Origin: Streptomyces turgidiscabies Car8
Lineage (GTDB): Bacteria; Actinomycetota; Actinomycetes; Streptomycetales; Streptomycetaceae
Assembly (NCBI RefSeq): GCF_000331005.1
Contig: NZ_AEJB01000475.1
Location: 1 to 40,397, forward strand
Direction: 5' to 3'
Length of the DNA: 40,397 bases
Shown: positions 1 through 7,338 of the stretch, piece by piece
How the letters are laid out: each line of letters begins with the position of its first letter
Numbering within the stretch: position 1 is the first letter of the stretch
The notes under the pieces: model-generated
What the model was told of the DNA's origin: nothing
What the model saw: only the letters and a program-made list of their open reading frames with translations
Databases searched by the model: none
Translations under genes and position numbers: made by a program

Positions 1-2
1 TC

Positions 3-485
3 CGCAGGCAGTTGGACGCGCTCATCGAGCACCCGCAGGACGTGTGCGACCTCGACCAGCGCGAGGCCGTGATCGCCAGCGTTCGTGCACTCGCCGAGGC
101 CGCTCAGGCGCCGGGCACAGATGGCCAGCCGACCGACGCCGACACTCTGTGGCCGTCAGCCGTCCTCGCGGCCCTTGACGACCCGTCACAGCCCGTCAGC
201 CCAGGCGAGACCGTGTGTACCTGCACCTTCGCTGAGGCCTGCGGCTGCGGCACCAGCACGCTCTACGACGACCAGGACGAGGACGACGAGCCCGAGGACG
301 ACGAGGAGACCGACTCCGACAGCGACGTTCTGGAGCTGATCTCCGAGATCGCCGCACGACTCAGCGACGCCACCGACGAAGGCGAGTACCACGCCGTCGG
401 CCTCATCGGCGACCTCGCCAACGGCCGCAAAACCATCGCCGAGGCGCGCGCCGAACTCGCCGAGATCACCTTCCGCCACGTCTGA
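3..485 (+). CDS. acidic phage-region protein, probably 5'-truncated
   Basis: The frame is already open at the left edge. The first possible start is a TTG at position 12 with no convincing ribosome-binding site, so the gene probably begins outside the window. The visible product has a Cys-rich patch (CTCTFAEACGCG), then a run of Asp/Glu of about 25 residues, then a predicted helical C-terminal segment of about 55 residues. I recognise no family. It stands ahead of the small-gene operon starting at 554, separated by a strong hairpin. Role unknown. Confidence 0.6.
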   Translation, partial: RRQLDALIEHPQDVCDLDQREAVIASVRALAEAAQAPGTDGQPTDADTLWPSAVLAALDDPSQPVSPGETVCTCTFAEACGCGTSTLYDDQDEDDEPEDDEETDSDSDVLELISEIAARLSDATDEGEYHAVGLIGDLANGRKTIAEARAELAEITFRHV

Positions 486-491
486 CCGGGC

Positions 492-522
492 CCGGCCGCC
501 CGCGAGCAGTGCGGGCGGCCGG
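492..522 (+). terminator. perfect 12-bp GC hairpin after the first gene
   Basis: The arms at 492-503 and 511-522 are exact inverse complements with a 7-nt loop. The hairpin starts a few bases after the stop codon of the first gene. There is no T-tract, which is common for Streptomyces terminators. It may equally attenuate read-through into the gene at 554. Confidence 0.55.
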
Positions 523-553
523 CACCCCGCCATCCCACCACCCAGGAGCACCG

Positions 554-1189
554 ATGCCCGAACGCCCCGCCGCCCTCGACGGCCTCCTCGGCTACGTCGC
601 CTGCAACCTCCCCGACGAGGAGGACACCACCGCCAAGACCCGCGCCGCTATCGCCCCGCTGGAACAGAAGATCCGCGAGGCCAGGGCCCAGGAGCGCGCT
701 GAACTCCGCGGCGCCACCCTCGCCGCTGCATCCGAACACCTCCGCACCACACTCTTCCCGACCGTCTACGAGGACGCTGGCCAGCGCACCGCCGAGGGCG
801 TCACCCGAGCCGCCAGCGAACTCCTCCGCATGGTCAGCGACCCCGCCATCCCGACCGCCACCTGGCCGTCCCAACAGGCCCTCGACAAAGCCACCTTGGA
901 CGTCCCGATCGCCATCTCCATCGTCTACGCCGTACGCGGCCGACCCGACGTACCGGACGAGTACAACGAGACCCGCACCATCCGACCGCGCGAGATCACG
1001 CTCACCTACCGCGCGGCCTCGGATGGTCAGCTCGGCCGCATCCACGCCTACGTCAAGGGCTGGTGGATGCAGGGCGACGCCCGCGTTCCGATGGACAGCG
1101 TCGGCCGGCACTTCACCGGCGACCCCGCAGGCTGGCCGAAGTGGCTCGCGGCCGAGGCCCGCCAGCACGACCCCGGCCAGCCGTCATGA
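554..1189 (+). CDS. hypothetical phage protein, 211 aa
   Basis: The ATG at 554 is preceded by AGGAG at 543-547 with good spacing, so it is preferred over upstream in-frame codons. The N-terminal half is predicted helical (about residues 20-110, rich in Ala, Glu and Arg). The C-terminal half is likely mixed alpha/beta and ends in a Trp-rich stretch (YVKGWWMQ). No family is recognised. The stop codon overlaps the ATG of the next gene (ATGA), and it heads a tightly packed operon that continues to about 3316. Such small translationally coupled genes are typical of actinophage early regions. Confidence 0.7.
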   Translation: MPERPAALDGLLGYVACNLPDEEDTTAKTRAAIAPLEQKIREARAQERAELRGATLAAASEHLRTTLFPTVYEDAGQRTAEGVTRAASELLRMVSDPAIPTATWPSQQALDKATLDVPIAISIVYAVRGRPDVPDEYNETRTIRPREITLTYRAASDGQLGRIHAYVKGWWMQGDARVPMDSVGRHFTGDPAGWPKWLAAEARQHDPGQPS

Positions 1190-1365
1190 CGGGCGTCATC
1201 CCGTACATCACCCTCGTCATCGCCATCAGCGCCCTGCTCTGCGGCCACCACGGCGAAGACTTCCCGCCCATCGGCCGCGCCCTCCGGCGGCGTGCCCGGC
1301 GCCCGGGCTGGGCGTACGGCCCGATCCGCGCCCGACGCTTCGCCCGACGGGTGTTCAGCCGGTGA
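1186..1365 (+). CDS. small membrane protein, 59 aa
   Basis: The start is fixed by a 4-nt ATGA overlap with the preceding gene. Residues 4-20 form one hydrophobic segment (VIPYITLVIAISALLC), followed by a strongly basic tail with many Arg residues, so a single-pass inner-membrane protein with a cytoplasmic tail is likely. Its own stop overlaps the GTG of the next gene. Function unknown. The overlaps on both sides and the lack of internal stops support a real gene despite its size. Confidence 0.6.
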   Translation: MTGVIPYITLVIAISALLCGHHGEDFPPIGRALRRRARRPGWAYGPIRARRFARRVFSR

Positions 1366-1706
1366 CCGCCCACCGCCGCACCGCCCGCGCCCTCACCCTG
1401 GGCGCGGCCACAACAGCGGCCACCAGCGCCTACCTCGCCCCCGCCCTCCCGTACGCCGCCCTCGCCACCCTGTACGTCACCGCCGTGCTCGCCTGGTTCG
1501 CCCGCTCCTACTACCGCGCCCACCACCGGACGCTCGCCGAGGAGGCGTGGGAGGAGGCGTACGTACTCGGGGAGCAGCCTGCCCCGTTGAACCCGTGCTG
1601 CGCGCTCGCCGACCACAGCGAGGGTGAAGCGCACGGCCGGCGGTGCACGAACCTGTTCCACCGCTTCACCTCAGACCTCGCCAACGAGCCCTGGAGCAGC
1701 ACGTGA
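1362..1706 (+). CDS. small membrane protein with two hydrophobic segments
   Basis: It begins at a GTG in a GTGA overlap with the previous gene and ends in another GTGA overlap. The 114-residue product has a basic N-terminus, two adjacent hydrophobic segments (about residues 12-30 and 33-48), then a soluble tail with several Cys and His residues (NPCCALADH, RRCTNLFH). Those residues could bind a metal, which is inference. No family is recognised. It belongs to the coupled early operon 554-3316. Confidence 0.6.
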   Translation: MTAHRRTARALTLGAATTAATSAYLAPALPYAALATLYVTAVLAWFARSYYRAHHRTLAEEAWEEAYVLGEQPAPLNPCCALADHSEGEAHGRRCTNLFHRFTSDLANEPWSST

Positions 1707-2554
1707 GCCGGATCCCGCCCGCCCGGACCCCGAACGACCGCGTCCGGACGCACATCAAGGCCCTGATCGACGAGGCCAAGAGCCTGACCGCGAACTCTCC
1801 TATGCCCGCCCAGATGTTCTTCTCCGGCATGCTCTCCGGCCTCGCCGCTGGCGTGGAGATCATCGACGGCGGTACGGCCGAGGGCTCCATGGAGACGATG
1901 GTCCAGCGGCTATCGGCCGCGATCGGCCAGGCCTACATCGACGGCAAGCTCCCACCCCACCCGGAGCCTGGCCCGGCCGCCGCCGAGGAGCAAACACTGA
2001 AGTGGACACGCCGCGGGTCCCTACTCGTCCTCCTCACCCGTCTTCAGCGCGGTGGCTCCCTGCCCGAGGACGAGGCCCGGACGCTGCGCCACCACGTCGA
2101 AACGGAGATGCGCGAGGCCGACACCGCGCGCGCCGTCGCCGCCGGGAACCTGCGGCACGTGAAGGCCCTCGTGCCCGAGTTGGAGCAAGCACAGGCCGCC
2201 ATCGGCCGCGTACGTGCGATCAAGAAGGCTCCGAGCCGCTCGGCCCACAACACTCTGGCCAACGCGCAAGACGAGGGATGGGACCAAGCACTCGACGCAG
2301 TGCACGCAGCCCTCGACGATCAGGTCACCAGCGCGGCCGAAGCGATGACGACTGCCGGAACCCCCGTCGCGACGGGCCTCAGCAACGGCATCCACCGCCA
2401 GGTTGAAGCCGACGTACAGCGCGTCATCGACCTGTACGAGCACTGGCTTAAGGCCGGACCGCCGCCCCTCGGGACGCCCATCGCCCGCTGGTGGGACAAG
2501 CGCCTCCTCGAACTCCGGCAGGCGGTCATCAGCGAGGGCGAGGGCCCGTCATGA
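1703..2554 (+). CDS. hypothetical phage protein, 283 aa, largely helical
   Basis: The GTG at 1703 overlaps the stop of the preceding gene. The first part (residues 1-95) has a Gly/Met-rich segment (MFFSGMLSGLAAG). Residues 100-185 are predicted helical and rich in Arg and Glu, consistent with a coiled coil. The C-terminal part (about 230-283) contains WLKAGPPPLGTPIARWWD and resembles a separate small domain. I do not recognise a family. It is coupled to the next gene by an ATGA overlap. Confidence 0.65.
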   Translation: MSRIPPARTPNDRVRTHIKALIDEAKSLTANSPMPAQMFFSGMLSGLAAGVEIIDGGTAEGSMETMVQRLSAAIGQAYIDGKLPPHPEPGPAAAEEQTLKWTRRGSLLVLLTRLQRGGSLPEDEARTLRHHVETEMREADTARAVAAGNLRHVKALVPELEQAQAAIGRVRAIKKAPSRSAHNTLANAQDEGWDQALDAVHAALDDQVTSAAEAMTTAGTPVATGLSNGIHRQVEADVQRVIDLYEHWLKAGPPPLGTPIARWWDKRLLELRQAVISEGEGPS

Positions 2555-2796
2555 CGGGGCGTCCCATCCTCGTCGTCCTCGCCGCAGACCAGCCCCGCTT
2601 CAACGCCTGGTGCTACAACAGCGGACTCTCACCCACCGACCCCGACGTCCAGTACGCCGACATCCCGGAGCACCTCCGAGGCCTCGGACCGGACGTGAAG
2701 GTGATCCGCTGCCCCGGCTGGGAACTGCACCGCCACGCCCAACGCCTCGACCAGACCGCGCAGATCATCGAGCACAGGAGACGGCAGACCTCATGA
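2551..2796 (+). CDS. small alpha/beta protein, 81 aa
   Basis: The ATG lies in an ATGA overlap with the upstream gene. The sequence begins with a hydrophobic beta strand (PILVVLAAD). A second strand (DVKVIRCPGW) and a charged C-terminal helix suggest a compact Rossmann-like fold, as seen in several small actinophage proteins of unknown role. No catalytic motif is evident. Its stop overlaps the start of the HAD gene, so the two are probably co-translated. Confidence 0.6.
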   Translation: MTGRPILVVLAADQPRFNAWCYNSGLSPTDPDVQYADIPEHLRGLGPDVKVIRCPGWELHRHAQRLDQTAQIIEHRRRQTS

Positions 2797-3158
2797 CGAT
2801 CGCAGTGGACTTCGACGGCGTGATCCACGCCTACAGCCTCGGCTGGTGCGACGGGACGATCTACGACCCGCCCCTGCCCGGAGCCCTCGACGGACTCCGC
2901 GCCCTCATGGACCAGGACGCCGTGTTCATCCACACCAGCCGGAACACCGAGCAGGTGGCGGACTGGCTGTTCGAACGCGGCGAGTTCAACATCACGTGGG
3001 AGCCGCCCGGCGAGGCCACCTGCGAGTTCTGGAACGACAGAGATCGCCTCCTCGTCACGAACCGGAAGCTCCCCGCGACCGCCTACCTCGACGACCGGGC
3101 CGTCCGCTTCGCCGACTGGGACCAGGCCCTCGCCGTCCTACTCCCCGAGAGGGGCTGA
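2793..3158 (+). CDS. HAD-superfamily phosphatase-like protein
   Basis: The 121-residue product shows the core HAD motifs. Motif I is DFDGVI at residues 6-11, with nucleophile Asp6 and acid/base Asp8. Motif II is the Thr48/Ser49 pair in IHTSRN. A Lys near 92 and an acidic motif IV (LDDRA, Asp100/Asp101) follow. There is almost no cap domain, which points to an open active site able to take large substrates, as in phage polynucleotide-end phosphatases or 5'-nucleotidases; the substrate is not shown by the sequence. It is coupled by 4-nt overlap to the preceding gene, and a small membrane protein gene follows after two bases. Confidence 0.82.
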   Translation: MTIAVDFDGVIHAYSLGWCDGTIYDPPLPGALDGLRALMDQDAVFIHTSRNTEQVADWLFERGEFNITWEPPGEATCEFWNDRDRLLVTNRKLPATAYLDDRAVRFADWDQALAVLLPERG

Positions 3159-3160
3159 CC

Positions 3161-3316
3161 ATGCCGCTCTTCCTCCTCGGCCTGGCTCTCGGGGGCATCT
3201 CCGGAGGTGTCACGTACGGCCTGACTGCCGACAGCGGAGTCGCCGGGATCGTCGGCGTCATCGCCGCCGTCCTCACCTGGTTCGGCCTCGCCACCGTGAT
3301 CTTCGGCGACGACTGA
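3161..3316 (+). CDS. 51-aa protein with two membrane segments
   Basis: The ATG begins two bases after the stop of the HAD gene, with GAGAGGGG just upstream. Almost the whole product is hydrophobic and Gly/Ala-rich: two segments at about residues 3-20 and 27-46 separated by TADSG, ending in GDD. It is probably a small inner-membrane protein of unknown function. It is the last gene before the hairpin at 3327-3363. Confidence 0.55.
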   Translation: MPLFLLGLALGGISGGVTYGLTADSGVAGIVGVIAAVLTWFGLATVIFGDD

Positions 3317-3326
3317 GCATGCGGAA

Positions 3327-3363
3327 GGGGCGCGCTTCACGTCTCGCCAGACCAGCGCGCCCC
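3327..3363 (+). terminator. two-tier hairpin after the small-gene operon
   Basis: The outer arms 3327-3336 and 3354-3363 are perfect 10-bp complements. Inside the loop, GTCT (3341-3344) and AGAC (3349-3352) form a second short stem. It sits between the stop at 3316 and the next start at 3403, as expected for a terminator or attenuator. No T-run follows. Confidence 0.5.
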
Positions 3364-3402
3364 GGCAGTGATCACCGTAACCCGAGAACCCCAGGAGTCA
3401 CG

Positions 3403-4113
3403 ATGACCACCGCCAACCACCTCCACCACCTCATCAACCACTGGACCGACCTCCAGGCCGCCCTCGGCACCAACCAGGCCGACACCTGGCCCCCCGTCAT
3501 GGGCATCGCCCGCCTCCACGAACACCTCCGCGCCGACGAAGCAGCCGTGGAGCTCCGCGCCCTCGAGCGCTCCCCCGAGCAGCTCGGCGCCACCGCAGCA
3601 CCCCTCCGCATCGCCATCCTCGACACCATGGCCAGCCTCGACCAGCAGCTCGTCGACGTCGCCGACCAGATCGCCTCCTCGGTCCAGCGGCCCCGCCTGA
3701 ACCTCCAGGTCCGGTCGGCCGGCCCCGGCGACGACATCGCCCTCCAACTGAAGACGCTGATCCTGAAGGACGAGGTCGACGAGCGACGCTGGTCGTGGAC
3801 CAACCCGCGCCTCCGCGCGGCGCCGTACGCCGCAGCCTGGCTCCTCGCCCGCTACGAGGACGCGCCCGGCCCGTTCCGGAAGCTGTCCGGCCTCCAGCAC
3901 ACCGACATCGAGAGCGCCGCCGCACAGGCTGCCGAGCAGGTCGACCAGGCGCTGGAGATGACCCGCCGCACCCAAGTCCTGGACCGGCCCTGCCCGCACT
4001 GCCGCGGGGTGCTGCGCATCGAGGGCGGCGACGGCCAGGACCCCGCCGTGAAGTGCCGCGGCTGCGGACGGAAATGGACCGGCGAGGACTCGGCGGATCG
4101 GGCGACTTGCTGA
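3403..4113 (+). CDS. phage protein with C-terminal zinc ribbon
   Basis: The ATG at 3403 follows AGGAG by seven bases. The 236-residue product is mainly helical. Near the C-terminus it carries a four-Cys zinc-ribbon signature, CPHC followed after about 18 residues by CRGCG, then the basic/aromatic RKW. Such ribbons usually bind nucleic acid or mediate protein contacts. The N-terminal 150 residues show no family I recognise. The fold call for the ribbon is firm; a DNA-binding role is inference. Confidence 0.7.
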   Translation: MTTANHLHHLINHWTDLQAALGTNQADTWPPVMGIARLHEHLRADEAAVELRALERSPEQLGATAAPLRIAILDTMASLDQQLVDVADQIASSVQRPRLNLQVRSAGPGDDIALQLKTLILKDEVDERRWSWTNPRLRAAPYAAAWLLARYEDAPGPFRKLSGLQHTDIESAAAQAAEQVDQALEMTRRTQVLDRPCPHCRGVLRIEGGDGQDPAVKCRGCGRKWTGEDSADRATC

Positions 4114-4249
4114 ACCTCAGCGAAGGCCGAGTTACTCGACGCTATCTGCACGAACGACGCCGCCGCGCGACTCTTTGAACACCAGTCACTGTCAGTGCCA
4201 GCGGATAGCCTCACAAGCCTCAGGAACGCCTCACACGCACGGAGGAACC

Positions 4250-4666
4250 ATGAGCAACCCTGCGGAGATCAAGGCCAAGGAGTCCGCGGAGGCGATCGCG
4301 CCGACCGCCGACTACTACTTGGTCTTGATGACTACCCTCCTGGAGAAGGTGGGCGAGAACAGCAGCATCGGCGTCTCCCTCAACATCAGTGGAGGGTTGG
4401 TTACCGGCCATTTGGTCACGCACAAGGTGTGGGAAGCCCTCTGGAAGGAGCAGGTCAGTCAGGCCAACGAGTGGGTTGGAGGGGTGATCGCCAGGGTCCT
4501 CGAAGAGACGGCAACCGATGAGGTCGAGGATGAGGCGATCCCAGTTCGATACATCCACCTGAAGGACGCGACCTTCATCTCGGGCAGCACGACCAGCAAG
4601 GTGGGGCTCTGGCGGGGCCCTCTCCACCAGGTCGCTGGGTGGACGAACTCCACCATCGCCGGGTAA
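4250..4666 (+). CDS. GvpU-like protein
   Basis: The ATG follows GGAGG at 4241-4245. Two blocks of the 138-residue product match the GvpU family of gas-vesicle accessory proteins as I remember it from Bacillus: a SLNISGGLVTGHLV segment (about residues 43-56) and a C-terminal block containing YIHLKDATF and LWRGPLHQVAGW. GvpU clusters gas vesicles in Bacillus, but no other gvp gene is present here. A phage protein sharing the fold, with a different job, is therefore likely. The gene is visibly less GC-rich than its neighbours, suggesting recent transfer. It faces the leftward block beginning at 4798. Confidence 0.6.
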   Translation: MSNPAEIKAKESAEAIAPTADYYLVLMTTLLEKVGENSSIGVSLNISGGLVTGHLVTHKVWEALWKEQVSQANEWVGGVIARVLEETATDEVEDEAIPVRYIHLKDATFISGSTTSKVGLWRGPLHQVAGWTNSTIAG

Positions 4667-4797
4667 CGGGCCCCAGGCCTAAAGTTCCCCGACCAGGTCG
4701 CCGCTCTCCGCGACCTCGCCGAGGCCTACGCCATGCTGACCGCGCCGCAACTGCCCCTCATGTTGAGCAGCCTGGAGATGACGAGTTCTGACGGGCG

Positions 4798-5028
4798 TCA
4801 CCCAACCCAGCCGACCTCCAGCACGTCGATGCCATCCGGGTAGGCAGAGAAGACGATCCAGGACTGCGGCCCGAACCACAGGGCCGCGTCCCACCCACCC
4901 GGAGCCGGCCAACTGTCCCGGCGGATCAAGGCCGACGCGATCGTCTCCATGACTTCGCGTCGGCCCTCGTCGGCCAACCCGTCGAGGGCGTCTTCCGCGC
5001 GGATGGACAGGTCGATTCGGTAGGTCAT
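4798..5028 (-). CDS. ParE/RelE-fold toxin-like protein
   Basis: The 76-residue product opens with MTYRIDLSIRAEDALDGL. Two central helices follow, and it ends with three predicted beta strands (WDAALWFGPQSWIVFSAY, then DGIDVLEVGWVG). That order and length fit the ParE/RelE toxin-like fold. Catalytic residues of RelE mRNases are not clearly present, so a gyrase-targeting, regulatory or inactive member is possible. No antitoxin-like gene is directly adjacent; the neighbour upstream in the leftward block is an unknown 90-aa protein. Three DnaA-box-like sites lie just upstream of the start. Confidence 0.5.
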   Translation of the reverse strand: MTYRIDLSIRAEDALDGLADEGRREVMETIASALIRRDSWPAPGGWDAALWFGPQSWIVFSAYPDGIDVLEVGWVG

Positions 5029-5088
5029 CGCATGCTCCTGTGTCGGCAGGAGCGGTACCGTACGGCGACCGTGAGCGCCCCGTGCGGG

Positions 5089-5156
5089 CCTGTGGATAAC
5101 CCTCTTGTTGATCCACAGGAGTCCAGGTCAGGGGCCACGCTGACCTATGTGGATAG
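5089..5156. promoter_or_regulatory. cluster of three DnaA-box-like 9-mers
   Basis: TGTGGATAA at 5091-5099 is the exact complement of the classical DnaA box TTATCCACA. TGATCCACA at 5109-5117 and TGTGGATAG at 5148-5156 are close variants. The first two form a perfect 9-bp inverted repeat (5089-5097 with 5111-5119). The cluster fills the intergenic gap between two leftward genes. It could be part of a replication origin or a DnaA-responsive control site. Confidence 0.45.
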
Positions 5157-5157
5157 A

Positions 5158-5430
5158 TCAGTCGTTCGACTCCGAGGCCCACTGCTCCGGGCCGCCCCCA
5201 CGCCAGTCGATCCACGCCACCTCCGCTACCTCGGCCGCATCGACCTCGAGTCCGGCCCGCCGCAGGAACTCGGCGACATCGGAGACGCTGTGCGCCAGGC
5301 CGAGGATCTCGCCGTCCACTCGCACTCGTCGGCCACCCGTCGGTGACGGCAGATGCACGACCACGCGAATCGGTCCGGCCATGCCCTCAGGATCATCCGG
5401 GCAGTACGCACCCGCACTCTGGCCAGTCAT
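5158..5430 (-). CDS. hypothetical protein, 90 aa
   Basis: The start is set by an ATGA overlap with the stop of the upstream DUF6233 gene. An internal Met at residue 17 (MAGPIRVVVHLP) would give a shorter form that starts directly at the first beta strand. The core has a strand-turn-strand pattern (PIRVVVHLPSP, RRVRVDGEILG), an acidic C-terminal helix and a Trp-rich tail. It resembles Streptomyces-restricted small proteins of unknown function. Co-translation with the DUF6233 protein suggests a shared role. Confidence 0.6.
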   Translation of the reverse strand: MTGQSAGAYCPDDPEGMAGPIRVVVHLPSPTGGRRVRVDGEILGLAHSVSDVAEFLRRAGLEVDAAEVAEVAWIDWRGGGPEQWASESND

Positions 5431-5816
5431 TCGAGGATTCCCAAGGCGGTGTCCGGCCGGCAGAGCTCGCAGGGGTGGAAGAACTGCGCGTCCCTGGTGA
5501 GCGCTCTACGGGCTTCCTCGGCAGTGAGTCCGGTGACGGGCCGCGCCACCATGCCGCAGCCGCCGACGTGGATGGTGCAGCCGAGCGGGTGCCCTTTGTG
5601 GATCTCCCGCTCGGAGACGTACTCGCTTTTCGGCTTCGCGGGCGGCTGGCGGCGTTGCTGCGGGCTGGCTGCGTGCTCGGTCTTGGTGAGGGCGCGGTGT
5701 ACGGCGTCGCGCTGGAGTCGCAGGTAGGTGGCGATCGTCTCGCTCTGGGCGAGCTGCTGGTCGAGGTGCGCCAGGATCGCGCGGAGGCGCGGGGGATCCG
5801 GAGGCAGCTCGTTCAT
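5427..5816 (-). CDS. DUF6233-family protein
   Basis: The 129-residue product has the DUF6233 layout: an N-terminal PPD.PRL motif followed by a helix ending in LRLQRDAV, a variable Lys/Gln/Pro linker, then a small C-terminal module. That module has GCTIHVGGCGMV and a final CELCRPDTALGIL, with Cys and His residues suited to bind zinc. The family is widespread and multicopy in Streptomyces but has no known function. The stop overlaps the start of the next leftward gene. It is the best-recognised member of the leftward block. Confidence 0.8.
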   Translation of the reverse strand: MNELPPDPPRLRAILAHLDQQLAQSETIATYLRLQRDAVHRALTKTEHAASPQQRRQPPAKPKSEYVSEREIHKGHPLGCTIHVGGCGMVARPVTGLTAEEARRALTRDAQFFHPCELCRPDTALGILE

Positions 5817-5872
5817 ATGTTCGATTCAAGCATCCGACCCCCGCCCCGTCGAGCCGAGAACCGAACGCAGGA

Positions 5873-6094
5873 CTACGCGGCCAGCCCCTCGGGATGCCGC
5901 ACAGCCTTCTTCGCCGCCTGCTCCAGCTCATACCGCGACATGCCCACATCGCCACGCGCCGCGCACTCGGTCACCGCAGCCTGGAAGACCTCCGCCGCGC
6001 CCCACCACTTCCTCCACTGCGCCTCGTACTCCGCGCCAGCGAGGCCAGCGAGCTTCACCCGCTCCCCTTCAGAGGAACGTTCCAGCTCGATCAA
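5873..6094 (-). CDS. small helical protein, N-terminus interrupted by a stop codon
   Basis: Translation could restart at TTG 6094, giving 73 helical residues (MIELERSSEGERVKL onward). However, the frame continues upstream through DIPDE to an in-frame TAG at 6127-6125, and four codons before that lies ATG 6139. The natural gene therefore looks like ATG 6139 to 5873 with codon 5 changed to TAG; CAG to TAG would be a one-base change. No good ribosome-binding site precedes the TTG. It may be a recent nonsense allele, a sequence error or a restarted gene. Family unknown, though similar short proteins are common in Streptomyces. Confidence 0.45.
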   Translation of the reverse strand: MIELERSSEGERVKLAGLAGAEYEAQWRKWWGAAEVFQAAVTECAARGDVGMSRYELEQAAKKAVRHPEGLAA

Positions 6095-6309
6095 TTCATC
6101 CGGGATGTCAGCCCCGCCCGGATCCTAAGCGCCCGTCATGACGCCCGTCGGCGCCGCGCCTCGTTGACCCTGTAGCACCACCCGCGCCCCGCGCGGTACC
6201 GTCAAGGCGGCAGATGCCCCCCGTAGGGCGTCACCTCCAAATGAACGAGCCCCAGCACGGAGACTCGAACTCTCCCGCCAGGGCTCTGACCACAGGAGAG
6301 TGACCTCCT

Positions 6310-7167
6310 ATGGCTGAGCTGCACCCTAGTGCGCCCACCCATCCCAGCACCATCCACCCGCGCGGCGTCATGGCCCTCGCCATCACCGCAGCAGCCCTGA
6401 TCTTCCTGCTGACGGGCGTCTCCCTCTGGCTCTCCTACGAGCACCTCCACGACGTCGGCGCCCGTCACGGCTTCGCTGACGACCCGATCCGCGCCTGGGC
6501 CTGGCCTGCCACCCTCGACCTCTTCTACGCCGCGGGCGAAGTCCTCATCCTCCGCGCTGCTCTCGCCCGCCGCGTCGACTGGTGGGCGATCGGACTGGTG
6601 GTGTTCGGCGCCGGCGGATCGATCGCACTGAACATCGCGGGCGTTGGCCCGGGCGCCGAGGTCCTCGACTACGTGGTCGCTGCCGTCCCGCCCGTCGCCT
6701 CTCTGCTGGCGTTCGGCGCGTTGATGAGCCAGGTGTACCGCGCGCTGGCCCAGCCGCGCATCGTGACGCCCGTCAGCGCCCCGGTGGCGCCCGCGACGGC
6801 TCCGGTCATCCCGCCCGTGCCCACCGAGGCACCCGCGCTCCCGGCCGCCTCCGCCCCGTGGACGCAGGCCGTGCCCGCGAGTGTGCGTCTCCTGCCGATC
6901 GTGGCCCGCCCGGCCGCACCCGCAATCGCGCCCGCGCCCCCGCGCACGATCACGTATAGCGACCCTCGCTGCGCTGTGATCCGACCGCTGTACGACACGG
7001 TGCCGCCCACCCGGCCGGGCACGAAGGCGATGCGCGACGCCCTGGTCGCCGCCGGCTACGAGGCACCGTCCGACGGCATCATCCGCGGCACCCTGCGCAC
7101 CGAGGTCGAGGCCCACGAGAAGCACCTCGCCCAGCTGCCGCCCGCCCCGTTCGCCATCGGCGCGTAG
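6310..7167 (+). CDS. DUF2637-type (Spd-like) membrane protein
   Basis: The 285-residue product starts with a short soluble region. About four hydrophobic segments follow between residues 20 and 145, including the characteristic FADDPIRAWAWPATLDLFYAAGE block. Then comes a Pro/Ala-rich linker (about 150-215) and a C-terminal helical domain (about 220-285). This matches the DUF2637 family, found in Streptomyces plasmids, integrative conjugative elements and some phages beside genes for plasmid spread. The hydrophobic domain should sit in the cytoplasmic membrane with the tail inside; the exact role is unknown. It heads a rightward set running to 8626. Confidence 0.75.
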   Translation: MAELHPSAPTHPSTIHPRGVMALAITAAALIFLLTGVSLWLSYEHLHDVGARHGFADDPIRAWAWPATLDLFYAAGEVLILRAALARRVDWWAIGLVVFGAGGSIALNIAGVGPGAEVLDYVVAAVPPVASLLAFGALMSQVYRALAQPRIVTPVSAPVAPATAPVIPPVPTEAPALPAASAPWTQAVPASVRLLPIVARPAAPAIAPAPPRTITYSDPRCAVIRPLYDTVPPTRPGTKAMRDALVAAGYEAPSDGIIRGTLRTEVEAHEKHLAQLPPAPFAIGA

Positions 7168-7178
7168 CCCACGCTGCC

Positions 7179-7331
7179 GTGACCGCCGTGTTCGGCGTGT
7201 TCTGTGCTGCGTGCGCGCTCCTCGCGCTCGCCGGTCTGGCCTGGCTGGCCCTCCGCGACGTCCCCCCGATCACGGGCACGGTCGCACTCATCCTCACTCT
7301 CGCGGCGCTCGGCGTCGCCATCCTCCACTGA
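7179..7331 (+). CDS. 50-aa double-spanning membrane protein
   Basis: A GTG at 7179 opens a 51-codon frame whose product is almost wholly hydrophobic: segments at about residues 2-22 and 31-49 with an RDVPPITG turn between. It lies in the short gap between two membrane protein genes on the same strand, ending seven bases before the next start. That position and composition fit the small Spd-type proteins of Streptomyces mobile elements. Too short for certainty. Confidence 0.5.
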   Translation: MTAVFGVFCAACALLALAGLAWLALRDVPPITGTVALILTLAALGVAILH

Positions 7332-7338
7332 GGACCTC

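Noticed and set aside
6249..6335. tRNA-like sequence on the minus strand (GCAGCTCAG, a loop CTGTGGT that could give anticodon GTG, and GTTCGAGTC).
   Set aside because: Acceptor arms do not pair well, the anticodon stem has a C-C mismatch, the T-stem is out of register and the variable region is too long. It also overlaps the start of the gene at 6310. A covariance-model search would settle it.
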